Made by a program: the position numbers and the translations under genes | Source of the DNA: VFMC01 sp046331225 | GTDB lineage: Bacteria; Actinomycetota; Acidimicrobiia; Acidimicrobiales; Ilumatobacteraceae | NCBI GenBank assembly: GCA_046331225.1 | Contig: JAXLRF010000009.1 | Span: 248,001-312,000, forward strand | Direction: 5' to 3' | Length of the DNA: 64,000 bases | In this document: one piece after another, positions 34,230-42,686 of the stretch | Layout: each line of letters begins with the position of its first letter | How positions within the stretch are numbered: position 1 is the first letter of the stretch | The notes under the pieces: model-generated | Database searches by the model: none | Told to the model about the DNA's origin: nothing | The model's input: the letters and a program-made list of their open reading frames with translations, nothing else

Positions 34230-36167
34230 TCAGTCGAGCACGACGCCCTGGATGTCGAGCACGACGTGCGTCGTGCCGTTCGATCCGTTGCCGACGGCGA
34301 TCAGGTTGCGCGGGGGATCGGGAAGCCGCACCCACACCTGGTTGGGGATCGTCTGCCCGGCGACGAAGTTGAGGTTCGACGCGAGCGGCACGGTCGCGGC
34401 GTCGTCGGGGAACATCGTCAAGAAGCCGGGCGCCGTCGGTTCGGTGACGGTGGCGTTGAAGACGAGGGCCCGCACCGGGAGGCCACCGATCGTCGACGCG
34501 AACTCGTAGGCACCGACCTCGAACGGCCCGAACACCTCGTCGGCCTCGCGGGTGTCGACCACACGGAATGGTTCGAGCGGGACGATCCTGCCCTGCGGTG
34601 AGTCGTCCCACGGGCCCTGGAACCATCCCATGACGTCGACGACCACGTCGGTCGACCCGGAGTTGTTGTAGATCGCCAGCCGTCGGGCGTCCTCGAGGCT
34701 GATCACGGCGACGTTGGGACGCACCTCGCCCGGACGGAGGTTGACCGTCGAGGCGTTCGGGGCCGGCGTCGATGCGGTTGCGCCGAACACGGTGAGGTGG
34801 GTGGATGCCGTCGGCGACACGGCGGTGACGTTGAGCACGACGGCGCGTGCGATGGGCGGCACCTCGCCGAGCACGTCGAACAGCCGTATCTCGCGCGGAC
34901 CGAGCGGTGCGGTCGGCGATCCGACACCCGAGCGGGTGTCCACGATCCGTTGAGGGACGACGACGTTCTGGAACACATAGGGCGCGAACGGCGAGAGATA
35001 GGCGACGACGTCGATGACGACGTGCGACGTGCCGCTCGAGTTGAAGATCTGGACGCCGCCGTCGACCCCGAGCGCGAGCAGCGAGAGGTTCGCGACCGTG
35101 TCGCCGCGAACGAAGTTGAGGTTGGACACCACCGGGCGCTCGACGCCGGTCGGCCAGACGGTGAGGTAACCGCTGGCCGTCGGCTCGGTGACCGTGATGT
35201 TGGCCAGGACGGCCGTGGCCAGCGCGGGGATGCGCTCCCGACCGGTGATCTGCAGCCGCAGCGGATCCTGGGCGATCGCGCCGACGGGCGCACCGTTGCC
35301 TGTTCGGGTGTCGAGCAGCCGGACGGGGTCGATCGGTTGCAGCGCATCGCCGACCGGCGGAGCGGGGCCGCCGACGAACACGTACCCGGCGCGCAGGGGC
35401 GGAGCGTCCGTCGGTGAGACCCATTGGGTGGCCTCGCTCGTCAGCCGCACCGGACCGCGCCACACGGCGTGCTCGTCGGGCGCCCAGTGCATCGTCAGAT
35501 CACACGATGCGCCGGCCGCGAGGACCGGCTGACACGTACCCGGGCCGAACGACAGGCCCGTGGGTGGGCCTCCGGTGAGCGGTGCGAGCAACGAGGGGTG
35601 GACCGGCTCGGTGCCGACGTTCGTGACGGTGAGCGCTTGGTCGGCGGTCTCGCCGCCCATGCGGGCGATCACGGGGATCTCGGACGCGCCGATGTGCTCG
35701 GGGATGCCCACGGCGGTGATCGGCACGGTGGCCCGGTAGGCCACCAGCCGGTGCTCGACCCTGCCGTCCGCGCACAGCGATCGCGTGCGTGCGGCGAACC
35801 GGTCGACGGTCTGGCCGGTGAGCTCCACCTGGAGCACCTGCACCACCGTGCTCACCTCGACGCTGCCAAGGCACTGATCGGGGGTCGAGACAGTCGAGCC
35901 GTCGGCGGCCTCGAGCACTGCCGGCCCTGCGACGAGCGGTTGCCCGGTCGGCGGGTCGATCCGGAGCCCGTTGCTCAGCGCTGGTGCGATCACCACGCCG
36001 CCGTCGACGACGGCGACCAGGACGGGCACGGCGTAGACCCCGTCGACGACCACCACGGACACCTCTGTCGGTGCGGCGGTGGCGGTCGAGACGAGTGGCG
36101 GCGTGACGGCCACGACCGCGCTGATGGCGGCAGCAGTCGACAACAGGACGGCGACGAGCCGGCGCAT
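34230..36167 (-). CDS. Secreted surface protein with three VDTR-type beta repeats
   Basis: 645 aa. A signal peptide (1-32, cleavage near ATA-AP) leads to a domain with Cys pairs, then an Ig-like domain near 165-250 (VTNVGTEPV, the ASH/choice-of-anchor pattern). Three tandem repeats of about 110 residues follow (281-392, 405-517, 533-642). Each starts (R)(L/V)(L/V)DTR and contains LNVTVTxPTAxGxLT, SNLNFxxGxTxxN and a closing SGTxxVVxDV. Such repeats are frequent in exported acidimicrobial proteins; their role is unknown. There is no LPXTG or C-terminal membrane segment. The ATG overlaps by 1 bp the stop of the carboxyltransferase gene, an unexpected coupling. Confidence 0.8.
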   Translation of the reverse strand: MRRLVAVLLSTAAAISAVVAVTPPLVSTATAAPTEVSVVVVDGVYAVPVLVAVVDGGVVIAPALSNGLRIDPPTGQPLVAGPAVLEAADGSTVSTPDQCLGSVEVSTVVQVLQVELTGQTVDRFAARTRSLCADGRVEHRLVAYRATVPITAVGIPEHIGASEIPVIARMGGETADQALTVTNVGTEPVHPSLLAPLTGGPPTGLSFGPGTCQPVLAAGASCDLTMHWAPDEHAVWRGPVRLTSEATQWVSPTDAPPLRAGYVFVGGPAPPVGDALQPIDPVRLLDTRTGNGAPVGAIAQDPLRLQITGRERIPALATAVLANITVTEPTASGYLTVWPTGVERPVVSNLNFVRGDTVANLSLLALGVDGGVQIFNSSGTSHVVIDVVAYLSPFAPYVFQNVVVPQRIVDTRSGVGSPTAPLGPREIRLFDVLGEVPPIARAVVLNVTAVSPTASTHLTVFGATASTPAPNASTVNLRPGEVRPNVAVISLEDARRLAIYNNSGSTDVVVDVMGWFQGPWDDSPQGRIVPLEPFRVVDTREADEVFGPFEVGAYEFASTIGGLPVRALVFNATVTEPTAPGFLTMFPDDAATVPLASNLNFVAGQTIPNQVWVRLPDPPRNLIAVGNGSNGTTHVVLDIQGVVLD

Positions 36168-37507
36168 CAGAGCGGGGTGTTGTCGTGGCTGCGTGGTTGC
36201 AGTTGTTCGCGCTTGTCGACGAGTGCCTCGAGGGCGTGGCCGATCACGGCTCGTGTCTCTGCCGGGTCGATGACCGCGTCGACGAAGCCGCGCTCGGCGG
36301 CCACGTACGGGTTGAGCAGGCGTTCGGCGTAGTCGGCCTCGAACGCCGCCCGCTCCTCGGGGGTGGCCCGGCGCTGCAGGATCGCAGCCGCCTGGCCGGC
36401 GCCCATCACGGCGAGCTCGGCCCACGGCCAGGCGATGCACAGGTCGTTGCCCATGCGCTTGGAGTCCATGACGATGTACGCGCCGCCGTAGCTCTTGCGC
36501 AGGATCACGCAGATGCGCGGCACGGTGGCCCGCCCGTAGGCGAACACGAGCTGCGCGCCGTGGCGGATCATGCCTCGCCACTCGAGGTCCTTGCCGGGGT
36601 AGAAGCCGGGCGTGTCGACGAAGGTGACGATCGGCAGGTTGAACGCGTCGCAGAACGCCACGAACCGTGCCGCCTTCTGCGAGGCGGGGATGTCGAGCGT
36701 GCCGGCGAGCGAGATCGGCTGGTTCGCGACGATGCCGACCGGCATGCCGCCGATCGTGGCGAAGGCGGTGACGACGTTCGACGCCCACCGGGCGCGCAGC
36801 TCGAGCAGCTCGCCGTCGTCGACGAGTGCCTTCACGACGTCGCGCACGTCGTAGCTGCCCGTGCTGCTCGACGGGACGAACCGCCCGGCCTCGGGCGTCT
36901 CACGGTCGACCGGGTCGTCGGTCGGCCAGCGCGGCGGCTCCTCGTCGTTGTGCGAGGGCAGATAGGCGAGCAGCATCGCGACCGACTCGAGCGCGCCGGC
37001 GAGGTCGGCCGCGACGAGGCTCGCAGCGCCGGTGTAGCGGGCGTGCGACGACGCACCACCGAGTTCGTCGTTGTCGATCACCACGCCGGTGAACTCGGCC
37101 ACCATCGTCGGACCACTCATGAACGCATACGACTCGGAGGTCATGACGACCAGGTCGGCGAGCCCGATCAACAAGGCCGGGCCGCTGACGGCCGGCCCGT
37201 CGACCACCATGATCACGGGCACCACACCCGAGCAGTCGGCCATCGCCCGGGCGGCGAGGCCCCATCCGTGCAGGGCGGGGAGGCCCTCGGCGATGTCGGC
37301 GCCGCTCGAGCGCATCACCACGACGAGCGGCAGGCCCTTGGTGCGGGCGAGCACGGCGGCCGCCTCGATCTGCGACGACGAGACCGACGACAGCGCACCC
37401 TTCTTCTCCGAGGCGTCGACGTCGACCCACACGACCTGTCGACCGTCGACCTCGCGCACGTCGGCATCGATGATCCCGGGCACGCGGGCGCGGATGGCGA
37501 GCGACAT
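36167..37507 (-). CDS. Acyl-CoA carboxylase, carboxyltransferase (beta) subunit
   Basis: 446 aa biotin-dependent carboxyltransferase of the PccB/AccD family. It transfers carboxyl from carboxybiotin to an acyl-CoA such as propionyl-CoA. PVIMVVDGPAVSGPALLIGLADLVVM is the first crotonase-like half. FVDTPGFYPGKDLEWRGMIRHGAQ, RKSYGGAYIVMDSK and AWPWAELAVMGAGQAAAI are hallmark motifs of the second. It is about 70 residues shorter at the N-terminus than typical PccB (about 520). ATG 37507 is supported by TATGGT 7 bp upstream. No biotin carboxylase gene is nearby. Substrate not determined. Confidence 0.88.
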   Translation of the reverse strand: MSLAIRARVPGIIDADVREVDGRQVVWVDVDASEKKGALSSVSSSQIEAAAVLARTKGLPLVVVMRSSGADIAEGLPALHGWGLAARAMADCSGVVPVIMVVDGPAVSGPALLIGLADLVVMTSESYAFMSGPTMVAEFTGVVIDNDELGGASSHARYTGAASLVAADLAGALESVAMLLAYLPSHNDEEPPRWPTDDPVDRETPEAGRFVPSSSTGSYDVRDVVKALVDDGELLELRARWASNVVTAFATIGGMPVGIVANQPISLAGTLDIPASQKAARFVAFCDAFNLPIVTFVDTPGFYPGKDLEWRGMIRHGAQLVFAYGRATVPRICVILRKSYGGAYIVMDSKRMGNDLCIAWPWAELAVMGAGQAAAILQRRATPEERAAFEADYAERLLNPYVAAERGFVDAVIDPAETRAVIGHALEALVDKREQLQPRSHDNTPL

Positions 37508-37514
37508 GGCGGTC

Positions 37515-37520
37515 ACCATA
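37515..37520 (-). promoter_or_regulatory. -10 element (TATGGT), leaderless type
   Basis: TATGGT on the minus strand, 7 bp before ATG 37507 of the carboxyltransferase. Confidence 0.5.
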
Positions 37521-37550
37521 CTGGGCCGCCCCGTGGCGGTGCGGTGAGCG

Positions 37551-38495
37551 TCAGGTGATGCGGCCGGTGCCGAACGGGAAGGCGTCGGCGCCCACGTGCA
37601 CACCGGGCTGGCGTTCGCCCTGGGTGTTGATCACCTCGCGGAGCACCTCGAGCAGGGCCTTGGTGGGCGCGCTCGGCGAGGGCCGTTTGCGCTGCACCCA
37701 GCCGACCACGCGGCGGGGGAGCTCGGGGACCGCGATGCGCTTGAAGTCGCCCTTCAACCAACGTGGGATCGAGGTGGCGGGCACGATCGCCGCGCCGTAG
37801 CCCTCGAAGGCGAGTGAGGTGAGGAGGCGCACCCCGTCGATCTCGGCCTGCGGGGTGAGCACGCAGTCGACGGCGCCGGCGGCCCGGTCGATGATCCGCC
37901 GGAGCGCGGTCCCGGTCGGTGGCAGCAGCAGGGGCACGTGGGCGAGCGCGGGCAGGCGGATCGAGTCGTGCTCGGCGAGCGGGTGCTTGGTGTGCGCCAG
38001 CAGGATGAGGTCCTCGGCGAACAGGGGGTGCACGGTGACGTCGGCGTCGTCGATCGGCAGGTGCACGACGGCTGCGTCGAGGTGCCCCGACGTGACGCGG
38101 GGGACGAGGTTGGTGGTGTTGCCCTCGTGGACGGTGACGTGCACGCCGGGGTGCACCCGCTCGATCTCGGGCAGCAGCCGGGGGAGCAGCCAGCGAGCGG
38201 TGGTGCCGATCGAGCCGAAGCGGGCCTCGCCGGTGATCTCGTCGCCGCGCGACGCCATGTCGGCGGCGATGTCCTCGAGCTCGTGGAGCACGCGTCGGGC
38301 CCGTTCGACGACGATCATCCCCTCGTCGGTGAGCCCGCCACGCTGACGGTCGACGAGCACCACGCCGAGTTCTTTCTCGAGGCGGGCGATGTGGCCGCTC
38401 ACGTTCGACTGGACGGTGTAGAGCGCGCGGGCCGCGGCGGAGAACGACCCGTGATCCGCGATCGCGACGAGGGTCGTGAGCTGCCGGAGATCCAT
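37551..38495 (-). CDS. LysR-family transcriptional regulator
   Basis: 314 aa. The N-terminal winged HTH is MDLRQLTTLVAIADHGSFSAAARALYTVQSNVSGHIARLEKELG (split as MDLRQLTTLVAIADHGSFSA, then ARALYTVQSNVSGHIARLEK). The effector domain (90-300) has two alpha/beta lobes. The start ATG 38495 is chosen over an upstream TTG because TATCGT lies 8 bp before it and M-D-L-R-Q-L is the classic LysR start. It lies 21 bp from the divergent small-RNA promoter, so it may influence it. The effector and regulon are unknown. Confidence 0.88.
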   Translation of the reverse strand: MDLRQLTTLVAIADHGSFSAAARALYTVQSNVSGHIARLEKELGVVLVDRQRGGLTDEGMIVVERARRVLHELEDIAADMASRGDEITGEARFGSIGTTARWLLPRLLPEIERVHPGVHVTVHEGNTTNLVPRVTSGHLDAAVVHLPIDDADVTVHPLFAEDLILLAHTKHPLAEHDSIRLPALAHVPLLLPPTGTALRRIIDRAAGAVDCVLTPQAEIDGVRLLTSLAFEGYGAAIVPATSIPRWLKGDFKRIAVPELPRRVVGWVQRKRPSPSAPTKALLEVLREVINTQGERQPGVHVGADAFPFGTGRIT

Positions 38496-38503
38496 CTCGA
38501 AAA

Positions 38504-38509
38504 ACGATA
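38504..38509 (-). promoter_or_regulatory. -10 element (TATCGT), leaderless type
   Basis: TATCGT on the minus strand, 8 bp before ATG 38495 of the LysR gene. Confidence 0.5.
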
Positions 38510-38530
38510 CCAACTATCCCGGAAACCAGC

Positions 38531-38559
38531 TTGAAAGATCACTCGTTCACGTGCATACT
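38531..38559 (+). promoter_or_regulatory. Sigma-70-type promoter of the small RNA
   Basis: TTGAAA (38531-38536), 17-bp spacer, CATACT (38554-38559). This is the clearest -35/-10 pair in the window. It predicts transcription start around 38566, immediately before the first hairpin. Confidence 0.7.
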
Positions 38560-38565
38560 TTCACA

Positions 38566-38689
38566 TGTCGATCGAAGCGGCTTGACCCCCAACAAGTCGC
38601 TCGACAAACCCCAAGACAGGCGGTTCCCCCAAACCGCCGGGTTTCGGTTGAGAGGCGCCACTTCCCCCAAGTGGCGCCTTTCCCGTTTT
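38566..38689 (+). ncRNA. 6C-like small RNA (three hairpins with C-rich loops)
   Basis: About 120 nt between a good promoter and a strong terminator. Hairpin 1 (38572-38604): TCGA(A)GCGGCTTG pairs with CAAGTCGCTCGA, loop ACCCCCAA. Hairpin 2 (38619-38638): GGCGGTT pairs with AACCGCC, loop CCCCCA. Hairpin 3 (38653-38679): an 11-bp stem with loop CCCCC and a following T-rich run, the terminator. Repeated C-runs exposed in loops define the actinobacterial 6C RNA class; here each run is five C. No plausible reading frame is seen. C-rich loops could bind G-rich (SD-like) sites of mRNAs. The class assignment is from structure, not alignment. Confidence 0.72.
38653..38689 (+). terminator. Intrinsic terminator of the small RNA
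   Basis: AGGCGCCACTT-CCCCC-AAGTGGCGCCT is a perfect 11-bp stem followed by TTCCCGTTTT. It is the only classical stem-plus-T-run terminator noticed in the window. Confidence 0.8.
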
Positions 38690-38752
38690 CCCGACTCGTG
38701 CGGCGTCGATCTTCGGGCCGACCAGCCCGTTTTCGCCGCCCTCGATCTGCCG

Positions 38753-38758
38753 TAGTGT
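38753..38758 (+). promoter_or_regulatory. -10 element (TAGTGT), leaderless type
   Basis: TAGTGT, 6 bp before ATG 38765. It separates this gene's transcript from the small RNA upstream. Confidence 0.5.
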
Positions 38759-38764
38759 GCCCGC

Positions 38765-40243
38765 ATGGCGACGGCGACGCCCCGAGGCGCAGCGTTCTTC
38801 GATCTCGACCGCACCCTGCTCGCCGGGGCTTCGGGTGAGGTCTTCTCCCACGCGATGCGAACGGCCGGGCTGGTCAGCCGCACCCTGCCGGGGGAGTCCC
38901 TGCTCTACAAGCTGTTCAACACCGTCGGCGAGACCCTGCCGTCGATGGCGCTCGCCCGTCAGGCCGCAGTGCTCGCGAAGGGCCGCTCCCGCGCCACCGT
39001 ACAGGCCGCCGCCGAGGAGGCCGCCGACACCCTGGTCGCGATGGTGCAGCCCCTCGCTGCGCCGCTGTTCGCCGAGCACCGCGAGGCCGGCCGACCGATC
39101 GTGCTCGCCACCACCACACCGTTCGACCTGGTGAAGCCGCTCGCCGACCGGCTGGGGCTCGACGACGTGGTGGCCACCCGCTACGGCGTCAACGCCGACG
39201 GCACCTACGACGGCACGATCGCCGGGCCGTTCGTGTGGAGCGCCGGCAAGCTGGCCGCCGTGCGCGAGTGGGCCGATCGTCAGGGCGTCGATCTCGCCCA
39301 CAGCTTCGCCTACAGCGACAGCGTCTACGACACCCCGTTGCTCGCCGCAGTGGGCAAGCCGTTCGTGGTCAACCCCGACCCCCGCATGGTGCTCGTCGCC
39401 GCGGCGCGCCGCTGGCCGGTGCTCGACCTCAGCGGCAAGGCGAAGGACAACCTCGAACACCCCGGCGAACGGGAGGGGCAGGGCATGGCGAAGATCCCGG
39501 TGGTCAACCTCGAGCTGCAGCGCCTGGCGCTCAGCTTCACCCACCCGTTCTTCTTCCCGTACGCCACGTTCGACATCGCCGGCACCGAGCACATCCCGGC
39601 CGTCGGCCCGGCGATCATCGTCGGCAACCACCGCAGCTACTTCGACGTCGCGGCGATGGCGCTCACGATCGCGAAGACCGAGCGGATGGTGCGCTTCCTC
39701 GGCAAGAAGGAGGTGTTCGACGCCCCGGTGATCGGTCAGATCGCGTCGGCGATGGGCGGCATCCGCGTCGATCGCGGCACCGGTTCGGACGAGCCGCTGC
39801 GGGCGGCCGCCGAGGCGCTCGAGAACGGCGACATCGTGGCGATGATGCCCCAGGGCACGATCCCGCGCGGCAAGGCCTTCTTCGAGCCCAAGCTCAAGGG
39901 CCGCTGGGGTGCGGCCCGGCTGGCCGCCATGACCGGCGCGCCCGTGGTGCCGGTCGGGTTGTGGGGCACCGAGAAGGTGTGGCCGCGTTCGGCCCGCCTC
40001 CCCAACGTGCTCAACGTCGTCGAGCCCCCCGAGGTGCGTGTGCGCGTGGGCACGGCCGTCCCGCTGAAGTACAAGGACCCCGACGCCGACACGAAGAAGA
40101 TCATGAAGGCGATCATGGACCTGCTGCCGCCCGAGAGCCGCGAGAAGCGCGAGCCCACCGCGGCCGAGCTCGCCGCCAGCCTGCCGCCGGGCTACAAGGG
40201 CGACCCGTCGGGCGAGACCAAGCGTCGACCCGGCACCGACTGA
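38765..40243 (+). CDS. HAD-IB phosphatase fused to 1-acylglycerol-3-phosphate acyltransferase
   Basis: 492 aa bifunctional protein. Residues 1-230 are a HAD-IB hydrolase (SerB/CicA-like) with FFDLDRTLL (DxDxT). Residues 255-460 are a PlsC-type acyltransferase with VGNHRSYFD (the HX4D catalytic motif) and MPQGTIPRG in place of the usual FPEGTR. Such fusions are known in actinobacteria and probably act in phospholipid or acylglycerol synthesis at the membrane. The charged C-terminal tail is low complexity. The order of reactions (acyl transfer versus dephosphorylation) is not clear. Confidence 0.88.
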   Translation: MATATPRGAAFFDLDRTLLAGASGEVFSHAMRTAGLVSRTLPGESLLYKLFNTVGETLPSMALARQAAVLAKGRSRATVQAAAEEAADTLVAMVQPLAAPLFAEHREAGRPIVLATTTPFDLVKPLADRLGLDDVVATRYGVNADGTYDGTIAGPFVWSAGKLAAVREWADRQGVDLAHSFAYSDSVYDTPLLAAVGKPFVVNPDPRMVLVAAARRWPVLDLSGKAKDNLEHPGEREGQGMAKIPVVNLELQRLALSFTHPFFFPYATFDIAGTEHIPAVGPAIIVGNHRSYFDVAAMALTIAKTERMVRFLGKKEVFDAPVIGQIASAMGGIRVDRGTGSDEPLRAAAEALENGDIVAMMPQGTIPRGKAFFEPKLKGRWGAARLAAMTGAPVVPVGLWGTEKVWPRSARLPNVLNVVEPPEVRVRVGTAVPLKYKDPDADTKKIMKAIMDLLPPESREKREPTAAELAASLPPGYKGDPSGETKRRPGTD

Positions 40244-40261
40244 CCGTCGGCGAACCGCACG

Positions 40262-41065
40262 TCAGCTGCTGGCGGCGGTCTTCTTCGGCGGGCGCGGCAC
40301 GAACGGCGAGGTGCGCTCGATGTACTCGCGGTAGCCCTCGCGGCGCTTCACGATCGTCTTCTCGAGGAACACCACGCCCGACACCCGGCGCAGCAGCACC
40401 GTCATCACCACGGCGCCGACCAGGCCGAACGCACCGGTGCCGCTCTCGGCGGCCACCAGGGCGATGCCCCACCACACGCAGCAGTCGCCGAAGTAGTTGG
40501 GATGCCGCGTGTACTTCCACAGGCCACGGTCCATCACCTTGCCGGCGCTCGCCGGATCGGCCTTGAACCGAGCGAGCTGGGCGTCGCCGACGACCTCGAA
40601 GAACAGTCCGACCGCGTAGACGGCGATGCCGATCCAGGCGAGCACGCCGACGTCGGGGGTGCGGTCGGCCTGGCCCAGCTGCACCGGCAGCGACACGACC
40701 CACATGAGCAGGCCCTGCAACCCGAACACGGTGTACAGGCTGATGATCGGGAACCGGGGTCCGTGGTGCTTGCGCATGGCCCGGTAGCGGTAGTCCTCGC
40801 CGTGGCCGAGGTTGCGCCACGCCAGATAGCCGGCGAGGCGCAGGCCCCACAGCGTGGTCATCGCGACCAGGAGCCACTGGCGGCCCGAGTTGCCGTCGTC
40901 GCCGACCGCGAGCTTCACCGTCCACGAGACGAGGACGAAGCCGAGGCCCCAGACGATGTCGACGATCGAGGCGTTCTTGATCGCGAGGCTGATGAGCCAG
41001 GTGGTGAGCATCAGCACGACGATCGTGATCGCCGCGGTGAGCAGTGCGGTGGGGACGGCGGACAT
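40262..41065 (-). CDS. DUF1295 (steroid 5-alpha-reductase-like) membrane protein
   Basis: 267 aa with about six to seven transmembrane helices. The C-terminal GLWKYTRHPNYFGDCCVWWGIAL is the hallmark shared with 3-oxo-5-alpha-steroid 4-dehydrogenases and isoprenylcysteine methyltransferases. It may reduce an enone lipid with NADPH. ATG 41065 has SD AGGAG 5 bp upstream; a much longer open frame upstream overlaps the acyltransferase gene and is rejected. It ends 18 bp from the convergent fusion gene. Downstream of the plsC-like gene on the same strand (13-bp gap), so probably co-transcribed in a lipid-related operon. Confidence 0.85.
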   Translation of the reverse strand: MSAVPTALLTAAITIVVLMLTTWLISLAIKNASIVDIVWGLGFVLVSWTVKLAVGDDGNSGRQWLLVAMTTLWGLRLAGYLAWRNLGHGEDYRYRAMRKHHGPRFPIISLYTVFGLQGLLMWVVSLPVQLGQADRTPDVGVLAWIGIAVYAVGLFFEVVGDAQLARFKADPASAGKVMDRGLWKYTRHPNYFGDCCVWWGIALVAAESGTGAFGLVGAVVMTVLLRRVSGVVFLEKTIVKRREGYREYIERTSPFVPRPPKKTAASS

Positions 41066-41078
41066 GGGAACTCCTGGC

Positions 41079-42104
41079 TCAGGTGCGCGAGCGGGGACGG
41101 GATCCGACGGCGGTGGCCGCCGTCGGATCGGCGAGCAGGGCGTCGACGGCACGGTCGGCCTCGAGCCAACGGTCGTCGAGCCACGACGTGAACGCGTCGC
41201 GGTCGGTGGGCGAGGGCACCTCGTCACGCGCGACGCGCACGGCCGCGAAGCGCACTCGGGGTGCACCGCGACCGAGGGCACGCAGGATGCCGCCGAAGGT
41301 GTCGAGCCCCTCGAAGCCCGTGTGCCAGGCGACGACGACGTCGGCCCGGTCGGCGCCGGTGAGCAGCGCTGCCGACCCCGCGGGCCGCACCGGCAACAGG
41401 TGCTGCAGCGCGGCCAGTCGTTCGGCCCGGGCCGGGTCGCGCTCCGCGATCCGCTCGAGTGCGCGTGCCCGCTTCGACGGCGAGGCGCGCGTGCCCTCGG
41501 GGAAGATCACCGCGACGTCGTCGGAGGTGAGGCCCGAGGCGAGCTCGATCAGTGCCGCGAGCTCGGCGTCGGAGTCGGCGGCGTCACGGTCGAGGAAGTG
41601 GTTGGGCAGCCGGTGTCCGACGACGTCGAGACACGGGTCGGCGAGCAGCTCGCGCTTCAGCACGTAGCGCGGGTGCTTGTCGGCCAGCGACGTGATCACC
41701 CAGGCGCTCACCAGCGAGTCGGCGAGGCTGGCGTGGCGGCAGAGCACCACGACGGGGCCGGGCGAGAACGCGTCGATGCCCGACACGTCGGTGGTGATCC
41801 CGGTGGTGCGCCGCAGCACGCGCATCAGGTTGACCGCCCACCACCGCTGCAGCCGGTAGTGCGCGTCGCGGTCGCGCGACCTGCCGGTGAGCCACAGCCA
41901 TGCGGCCACCGTGACGCCGGCCGTCTCGAGCCAGGCCCAACCGACGCCGAAGGCGAGCAGACGGGCGATCGGACAGCGCCAGCGAGCGCGCGCCAGATCG
42001 ACGAGCACCGACACGGGCAGCCACAGCGGTGCGAGCGCGGTGAGCACGATCGCGCCGACCACGAGGCCGGTGATGCTGGCTGCCCGTCGGCTGCGTCTCC
42101 CCAC
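41079..42104 (-). CDS. PlsC-family acyltransferase
   Basis: 341 aa. Two hydrophobic helices near the N-terminus (about 10-35 and 50-70) anchor it. VLCRHASLADS provides the HX4D motif and VIFPEGTRASPSKR the phosphate-binding FPEGTR motif. It probably acylates lysophosphatidate or a related acceptor. The GTG start at 42104 follows TACGCT by 7 bp. It is in tandem with the DUF1295 gene and opposite the HAD-acyltransferase fusion, giving a small lipid-metabolism neighbourhood. The exact acceptor is unknown. Confidence 0.85.
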   Translation of the reverse strand: MGRRSRRAASITGLVVGAIVLTALAPLWLPVSVLVDLARARWRCPIARLLAFGVGWAWLETAGVTVAAWLWLTGRSRDRDAHYRLQRWWAVNLMRVLRRTTGITTDVSGIDAFSPGPVVVLCRHASLADSLVSAWVITSLADKHPRYVLKRELLADPCLDVVGHRLPNHFLDRDAADSDAELAALIELASGLTSDDVAVIFPEGTRASPSKRARALERIAERDPARAERLAALQHLLPVRPAGSAALLTGADRADVVVAWHTGFEGLDTFGGILRALGRGAPRVRFAAVRVARDEVPSPTDRDAFTSWLDDRWLEADRAVDALLADPTAATAVGSRPRSRT

Positions 42105-42111
42105 GTGGGGG

Positions 42112-42117
42112 AGCGTA
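42112..42117 (-). promoter_or_regulatory. -10 element (TACGCT), leaderless type
   Basis: TACGCT on the minus strand, 7 bp before GTG 42104. Confidence 0.5.
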
Positions 42118-42155
42118 GATCCGGTGTGGCCGGTGTGTCGCCGCCTGGTGCCCGG

Positions 42156-42686
42156 TCAGTCGCCGGTGACGCCGTCGACCGCCTCGCGCAGCACGTCCGC
42201 GTGGCCGCAGTGCCGGGCGTACTCCTCGATCATGTGGAGGAGGATCCAGCGCAGCGAGATGTCGCCGCGGCCGCCCGACGATCGGGCCGCGATCGCGTCG
42301 AGGTCGTCGTGCTGGTCGATGATCTCGCGCGCTCGGACCACCTCGCGGCGCCACGTCGCGATCGCGTCGGCGAGGGTGTCGTCGGGCGTGTGGTGCCAGT
42401 CGAGGTCGGGGTCGGTCTCGCTCTCGTAGTTCCCGTTCTCCACCTCGGCGACCATCACGGCACGGAACCACCACCGCTCGACGTCGGCGAGGTGCCGGGT
42501 CAGGCCGAGCAGGTCGAGGTCGCTCGGTGGGACGCGCACCCGTGCCTGGGCGTCGTCGAGGTCTTCGACCTTGCGGACGAACACGGTGCGGAAGTAGTCG
42601 AGGAACTCGGCCAGCAACTGGTGTTCGCTGCCCACGTGGGCGATGGCGGGCAGGGGCGTGCGCGTGTCGGGATCGGGTTCAGGCAT
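42156..42686 (-). CDS. DinB-family (DUF664) protein
   Basis: 176 aa four-helix-bundle protein. LGLTRHLADVERWWFRAVM and SLRWILLHMIEEYARHCGHADVLRE carry the three metal-ligand histidines of the DinB/DUF664 family (in RHLADVE, MIEEYARH and CGHAD). In actinobacteria such proteins are often mycothiol- or other thiol-dependent transferases. The start at ATG 42686 overlaps the stop of the nitroreductase gene by 8 bp, so a 12-residue longer version is not needed. The reaction is unknown. Confidence 0.85.
   Translation of the reverse strand: MPEPDPDTRTPLPAIAHVGSEHQLLAEFLDYFRTVFVRKVEDLDDAQARVRVPPSDLDLLGLTRHLADVERWWFRAVMVAEVENGNYESETDPDLDWHHTPDDTLADAIATWRREVVRAREIIDQHDDLDAIAARSSGGRGDISLRWILLHMIEEYARHCGHADVLREAVDGVTGD

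Noticed and set aside
38511..38513. TTG as start of the LysR gene
   Set aside because: It lies upstream of the -10 hexamer; ATG 38495 gives the standard LysR N-terminus.
38561..38760. Open frames across the small RNA region as protein genes
   Set aside because: They cross a clear promoter-hairpin-terminator unit, have no SD and show no recognisable domain.
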